Source of the DNA: Notospermus geniculatus
Lineage: Eukaryota > Nemertea > Pilidiophora > Heteronemertea > Lineidae
DNA length: 64,000 nucleotides
Assembly (NCBI GenBank): GCA_002633025.1
Contig: NMRB01001185.1
Span: 112,400 to 176,399, forward strand
Reading direction: 5' to 3'
Part shown: one piece after another, positions 59,783-64,000 of the stretch
Layout of the letters: each line of letters starts with the position of its first letter
How positions within the stretch are numbered: position 1 is the first letter of the stretch
Translations under genes and position numbers: made by a program
The notes under the pieces: model-generated
The model's input: only the letters and a program-made list of their open reading frames with translations
The model's database searches: none
What the model was told of the DNA's origin: nothing

Positions 59783-61456
59783 GGCGAGAGGCAAATTCGG
59801 AAATATGAGCTCTACCCCCGAGATATATAGGAGTAACTGCACCCATTTTGAGGTATTGTTATGTTGTGGGTGTACAAACTTTATAACTGTGTTACATATT
59901 ACTTGACCCTGAGATTCCTCGTGATTATACATTGATTCAGATGATTATTTTAACGTTCTAAAGTCTCCTCTGTATCTCGCGATTCTCGGCTCAATATTTA
60001 CCCTCCCGCCCTTATTTGTTCCGCACTGTAAGATCGTGTTGACATCTTGCGGACAGTCCGGAAGAGAGGGATTTGGTAAAGTTAACGACAGCAACAACAT
60101 TGTGGGGTGACGAATAAACATGATAAAACCACCACAATGGCGGTCGAAATCTCAAGGCTCTCCAGCTGGTCAAGACATGCAGAGAGAGAGCTAGGCCTAT
60201 AGGCCTACTGCTGAGGAAAGAGAGATGCGGTTCTTATCCGAATATTCATAATTGATTTTTTCTGAAATCAATATGGCTTGGAGGAGAGTATTTGATGAAT
60301 TTATTTGGGAACCACCTTAAGGCTTGGTTATAGAAATTTCCAGAAAAAAGTAAGTTCTTCTTAAATACCAAAGTTTAGGTTTAAGGAAAGCATCGTTTGG
60401 ACTCGTTGCTTGATGAAGACAATCTGTGATTGTTTTTGAACTGATTTGGTTTGAGCCCAAGGCGTCTTATAATGGAAATAAATCAGTGAGTGATGGCTGA
60501 TTATGAATCTACAGTTTGATGAGAGAACCACCGGAGCGAGGGGTTTGAAATGATGGTTGGCGTGATGATGATGATGATGATGATTCCTTGATTTGTGATC
60601 AAGATTCAAGGTCAGAGAACGTTTCGTTGTCGGTGTGAAGGCGGAGAAAGTCCTCTGGAATCAAAGTCCGGGTGGATTAAGCCTTTGTGTAGGATTATGT
60701 CCCTAACACCTGATCATAACCGTTGAAAATGCATGGGCTTTGTATCGTGGACTTCCATTCCTGAGACTTTTTCCGCTGGTACACCTGTAGTCGTGTAGAA
60801 GGCCCGCCCGTTTCCACTACTGCGGTTTCCTCCGCGGTTTACGGCGAGCGGTGCGGTTTTCGCAGGGTTTTGGATAATCCTTCGATGGTTTAACCACAGC
60901 GTGTTAATTATCCAAATGCCTGTGAAAACCGCACCGTCGCTCGCCGCAAACCACGCGGAATCCGCTGTAGTGGAAACAGGCCTTCAGTGGGTAACTAGGC
61001 CTAAGGCTCTTGGCTTCCACATGAATACCGTAGGATACTGCCTGTATTACTGAACTTAAAACCACTGTGTTCGTAACGATGTTCCTCTGTGGTTAGAGAA
61101 ACCGAGCCCATCCTAGGGGCTCATCTCTCAGTAAATTCCTCTGTTTCGCATAAATATCCCCTCGATCGGCCTCCTATCCTTTGATTTGAATACGAAAACA
61201 GATCCACTAAATACCGAGCGGGAAAAAAACGCTGTTGAAATCTACGACCGCGCGGCGCATTAGAGCTATATTTGATATTGGTTAAAAAAACAAGGCGAAA
61301 CTTAGAAATACCGCTCCCCGCGGTTCAGGCGCTATCGGATTCTTTCTTCATCTGATAGTGTAAAAATATAGATGTTATATACTTGAACACACCAACATGG
61401 ATGAATGTTAACTTTTTTTGAAATCGACATTAATCTTTAAAACCATTTAATGTCGG
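59783..61456 (+). repeat. Copy 1 of 1.67-kb direct repeat ending at a single N
   Basis: Matches 61458-63125 with scattered SNPs and small indels and stops at the N at 61457. Includes one copy of a hairpin element and a short ATG microsatellite that differs by two units between copies (near 60566 and 62238). Interpreted as one of two haplotypes. Confidence 0.87.
60799..60984. mobile_element. Hairpin element, AAGGCCCGCCCGTTTCCACTA ends group, copy 1
   Basis: The left arm (starting GGCCCGCCCGTTTCCACTA) and right arm (ending TAGTGGAAACAGGCCTT) are near-complementary for about 75 bp, with small bulges, around a short AT-rich loop near 60885-60910. GC-rich arms contain GCGGTTTACGGCGAGC and its complement. 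MITE-like foldback; its GGCCCG end resembles the element at 2923. Confidence 0.7.
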
Positions 61457-61457
61457 N

Positions 61458-63125
61458 GGCGAGAGGCAAATTTGGAAATATGATCTCTACCCCCGAGATA
61501 TATCGGATTAACTGCACCCATTTTGAGGTATTGTTGTGTTGTGGGTGTAAAAATTTTATAACTGTGTTACATATTACTTGACCCTGAGATTCCTCGTGAT
61601 TATACATTGATTTAGATGATTATTTTGACGTTCTAAAGTCTCTTCTGTATCTCTCGATTCTCAGCTCAGTATTTCCCCTCCCGCCCTTTATTTCTTCCGC
61701 ACTGTAAGATCGTGTTGACATCTTGCGGACACTCCGGAAGAGTGGGGTTTGGTAAAGTTAACGACAGCAACAACATTGTGGGGTGACGAATAAACTGGAT
61801 AAAACCACCACAATGGCGGTCGAAATCTCAAGGCTCTCCAGCTGGTCAAGACATGCAGAGACAGAGCTAGGCCTAAACAGCTGAGGGAAGAGAGATGTGG
61901 TTCTTATCATCCGAATATTCATAATTGATTTTTCCTGAAATCAATATGGCTTGGAGGAGAGTATTTGATGAATTTATTTGGGAACCACCTTAAGGCTTGG
62001 TTATAGAAATTTCCAGAAAAAAGTCAGTTCTTCTTAAATACCAAAGTTTAGGTTTAAGGAAAGCATCGTTTGGACTCGTTTCTTGATGAAGACGATCTGT
62101 GATTGTTTTTGAACTGATTTGGTTTGAGCCCAAGGCGTCTTATAATGGAAATAAATCAGTGAGTGATGGCTGATCATGAATCTACAGTTTGATGAGAGAA
62201 CCACCGGAGCGAGGGGTTTGAAATGATGGCTGGCGTGATGATGATAATGATTCCTTGATTTGTGATCAAGATTCAAGGTCAGAGAACGTTTCGTTGTCGG
62301 CGTGAAGGCGGAGAAAGTCCTCTGGAATCAAAGCCTGGGTGGATTAAGCCTTTGTGTAGGATTATGTCCCTAACACCTGATCATAACCGTTGAAAATGCA
62401 TGGGCTTTGTATCGTGGACTTCCATCCTGAGACTTTTTCCGCTGGTACACCTGCATGTCGCGTATAAGGCCCGCCCGTTTCCACTACAGCGGTTTCCTCC
62501 GCGGTTTACGGCGAGCGGTGCGGTTTTCACAGGGTTTTGGATAATCCTTCGATGGTTTAACCACAGCGTGTTAATTATCCAAATGCCTGTGAAAACCGCA
62601 CCGTCGCTAGCCGCAAACCACGCGGAATCCGCTGTAGTGGAAACAGGCCTTCAGTGGGTAACTAGGCCTAAGGCTCTTGGCTTCCACATGAATACCGTAG
62701 GATATACTGCCTGTATTACTGAACTCAAAACCACTGTGTTCGTAACGATGTTCCTCTGTGGTTAGAGAAACCAAACCCATCCTAGGGGCTCATCTCTCAG
62801 TAAATTCCTCTGTTTCGCATAAATATCCCCTCGATCGGCCTCCTATCCTTTGATTTGAATACGAAAACAGATCCACTAAATACCGAGCGGGAAAAAAACG
62901 CTGTTGAAATCTACGACCGCGCGGCGCATTAGAGCTATATTTGATATTGGTTAAAAAAACAAGGCGAAACTTAGAAATACCGCTCCCCGCGGTTCAGGCG
63001 CTATCGGATTCTTTCTTCATCTGATAGTGTAAAAATATAGATGTTATATACTTGAACACACCAACATGGATGAATGTTAACTTTTTTTGAAATCGACATT
63101 AATCTTTAAAACCATTTAATGTCGG
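61458..63125 (+). repeat. Copy 2 of 1.67-kb direct repeat
   Basis: Partner of 59783-61456, beginning immediately after the N. Continues into unique sequence at 63126. The open frame 62400-62765 over the hairpin is a by-product of the element and is not called a gene. Confidence 0.87.
62466..62651. mobile_element. Hairpin element, GGCCCGCCCG ends, copy 2
   Basis: Second copy of the foldback at 60799-60984 within the duplicated block, with a few substitutions (for example CTACAGCGG for CTACTGCGG at the left arm, which restores pairing with the right arm). Confidence 0.7.
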
Positions 63126-63666
63126 CTCTTGATATTTAACAAGGGACATGAACATGGCGTAATAAAATACCAGCTGGAATAAGTAACGCAGACCCGGATG
63201 AGATTTAGTGGTAATGTGTTTTTTTAGAAAATGAGGATTTCGTCAATGTTGTGTTTAGTTTATTTTGAATGCATTAAAAGCAGCTGCACCTCAAGACACA
63301 ATCCGTGGCGGAGTGAGAGAAGGAAAAAATACTAAACTGGAGAAATGTTGATTTGTGTTGCCCGAAGACGAAAGGCCGAGAGGTGATTTTTCAATCGTTG
63401 TTCCTGCTCTTCCATCCTGATTGCGTGCTTAGAATCATAAACCACACCATGCCATTGGGGATGAACTCCACTTCTTTATCTAGTGTTCGTCAGCAGTCAA
63501 ACCTTCTTGACACCAAAAACTCCCTGGCGCCTCGTGGCATCATGCGCACAAATTCTCTATTCAGCCTTCCGCGTATAAAAAAACCTGAACTATTTTCCCG
63601 CTCAAGTCCCGAACGTTCGCCATTAAATTTTCGATAGCAGCAGCGCCGTTCGGACCAAAAGGCAGA
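63126..63666. other. Stretch left of the terminal promoter
   Basis: A 95-codon plus-strand frame (63353-63637) has some coding-like content (MNSTSLSSVRQQSNLLDTKN in the middle) but no splice signal, no family and a poor start. Left uncalled. No repeat. Confidence 0.3.
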
Positions 63667-63690
63667 TGACGTCATCGGCTGGTTATAAAA
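63667..63690 (+). promoter_or_regulatory. CRE + TATA core promoter candidate
   Basis: A perfect CRE TGACGTCA (63667-63674) lies 9 bp before TATAAAA (63684-63690). If used, transcription would start about 63715, giving a leader of about 180 bases before the ATG at 63895. CRE closely upstream of TATA is typical of CREB-regulated promoters. No experimental support. Confidence 0.4.
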
Positions 63691-63894
63691 ATCTGCATCG
63701 GGTTTTTACGGACGTTGAAGTAGGCAATTTCGCTCGCTATTTTTGACGACGGAGAGCGCAGTAGTTTGACACCCTGGATAATTCCGCCGCTTGGTTCGGG
63801 AATATTAATGTAGCCTATCCGTTGACGAAAAAAAAACGTATTCTGCCTGAACGAAATGGTGACGTTGTCGCTATAGTAATCAAGCGCGAGCTAA

Positions 63895-63927
63895 ATGGCC
63901 AGAGAAAAACAAGCAGCAAAATGCACC
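63895..63927 (+). CDS. Candidate first coding exon at right edge, 11 codons
   Basis: AAATGGCC gives a good start (A at -3, G at +4). The 33-bp exon reads MAREKQAAKCT and ends ACC|GTGAGT, a near-consensus donor, in phase 0. It sits 205 bp after a TATA box. Read through, the frame stops three codons later, so it only makes sense as a spliced first exon. Downstream exons would be beyond the window. Family not recognised. Confidence 0.35.
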
Positions 63928-64000
63928 GTGAGTGTTTAGAATGTCTCTTGGGGTTCTTTGCTTGACCTTGTCTTACTTCTATAGAGGATGGAATGTGTCC

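Noticed and set aside
62400-62765. 121-codon frame
   Set aside because: Runs through the hairpin element and the palindrome; copy 1 of the same block does not preserve it.

Overview
This is animal nuclear DNA, almost entirely non-coding (intronic or intergenic), from a draft assembly of what looks like a highly polymorphic marine invertebrate. The evidence is spliced exon structure, CpG-containing promoter-like motif clusters, tRNA-derived SINE heads, minisatellites, hairpin mobile elements, and very frequent TAGGCCTA and TACATGTA palindromes. By general impression, those palindromes suggest an echinoderm, hemichordate or cephalochordate-type genome; I cannot fix the species. There is no bacterial or viral gene organisation.

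The one gene recognised firmly is the nucleolar protein 4 family (NOL4/NOL4L). A 315-bp internal exon on the + strand at 8240-8554 encodes the conserved block ETYAFLPREAVTRFLMSC, QKRMH and a PIT-TYL-HM motif. It recurs unchanged at 11075-11389. That second copy lies in a 2.7-kb direct repeat split by an N gap and is most simply the other haplotype, wrongly placed in tandem. The same pattern (copy 1 stops at an N, copy 2 restarts after it) occurs at 14817-18140, 21024-21393, 40280-43002 and 59783-63125, and in altered form at 43121-43433. About 8 kb of the window is therefore probably false duplication, and the copies serve as a built-in comparison of two alleles.

Weaker coding candidates, all on the + strand unless stated: a terminal exon with a GPI-anchor-like hydrophobic tail (20720-20820); a 219-bp exon encoding a signal peptide or type II membrane anchor, whose splice donor lies in a 50-bp tandem repeat (53106-53324); a short first exon behind a CRE+TATA promoter at the right edge (63895-63927); and small open frames at 57611 (+), 28612 (-) and 48769-48390 (-). 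No other NOL4 exon was found.

The rest is repeats and regulatory motifs. At least seven foldback (hairpin) elements are present, and five distinct sites share a GGGCC-type end with otherwise unrelated arms. Minisatellites lie at 320-555 (G-rich), 15219-15383 (everted nuclear-receptor half-sites), 22638-23048 (nine units, several with a perfect CRE) and 53316-53526. Four tRNA-like sequences are degenerate, and one contains a perfect 20-bp palindrome. Motif clusters resembling promoters or enhancers occur at 8616-8664, 9206-9292, 36408-36538, 59150-59335 and 63667-63690. The octamer TGACGTCA occurs roughly twenty times against about one expected.
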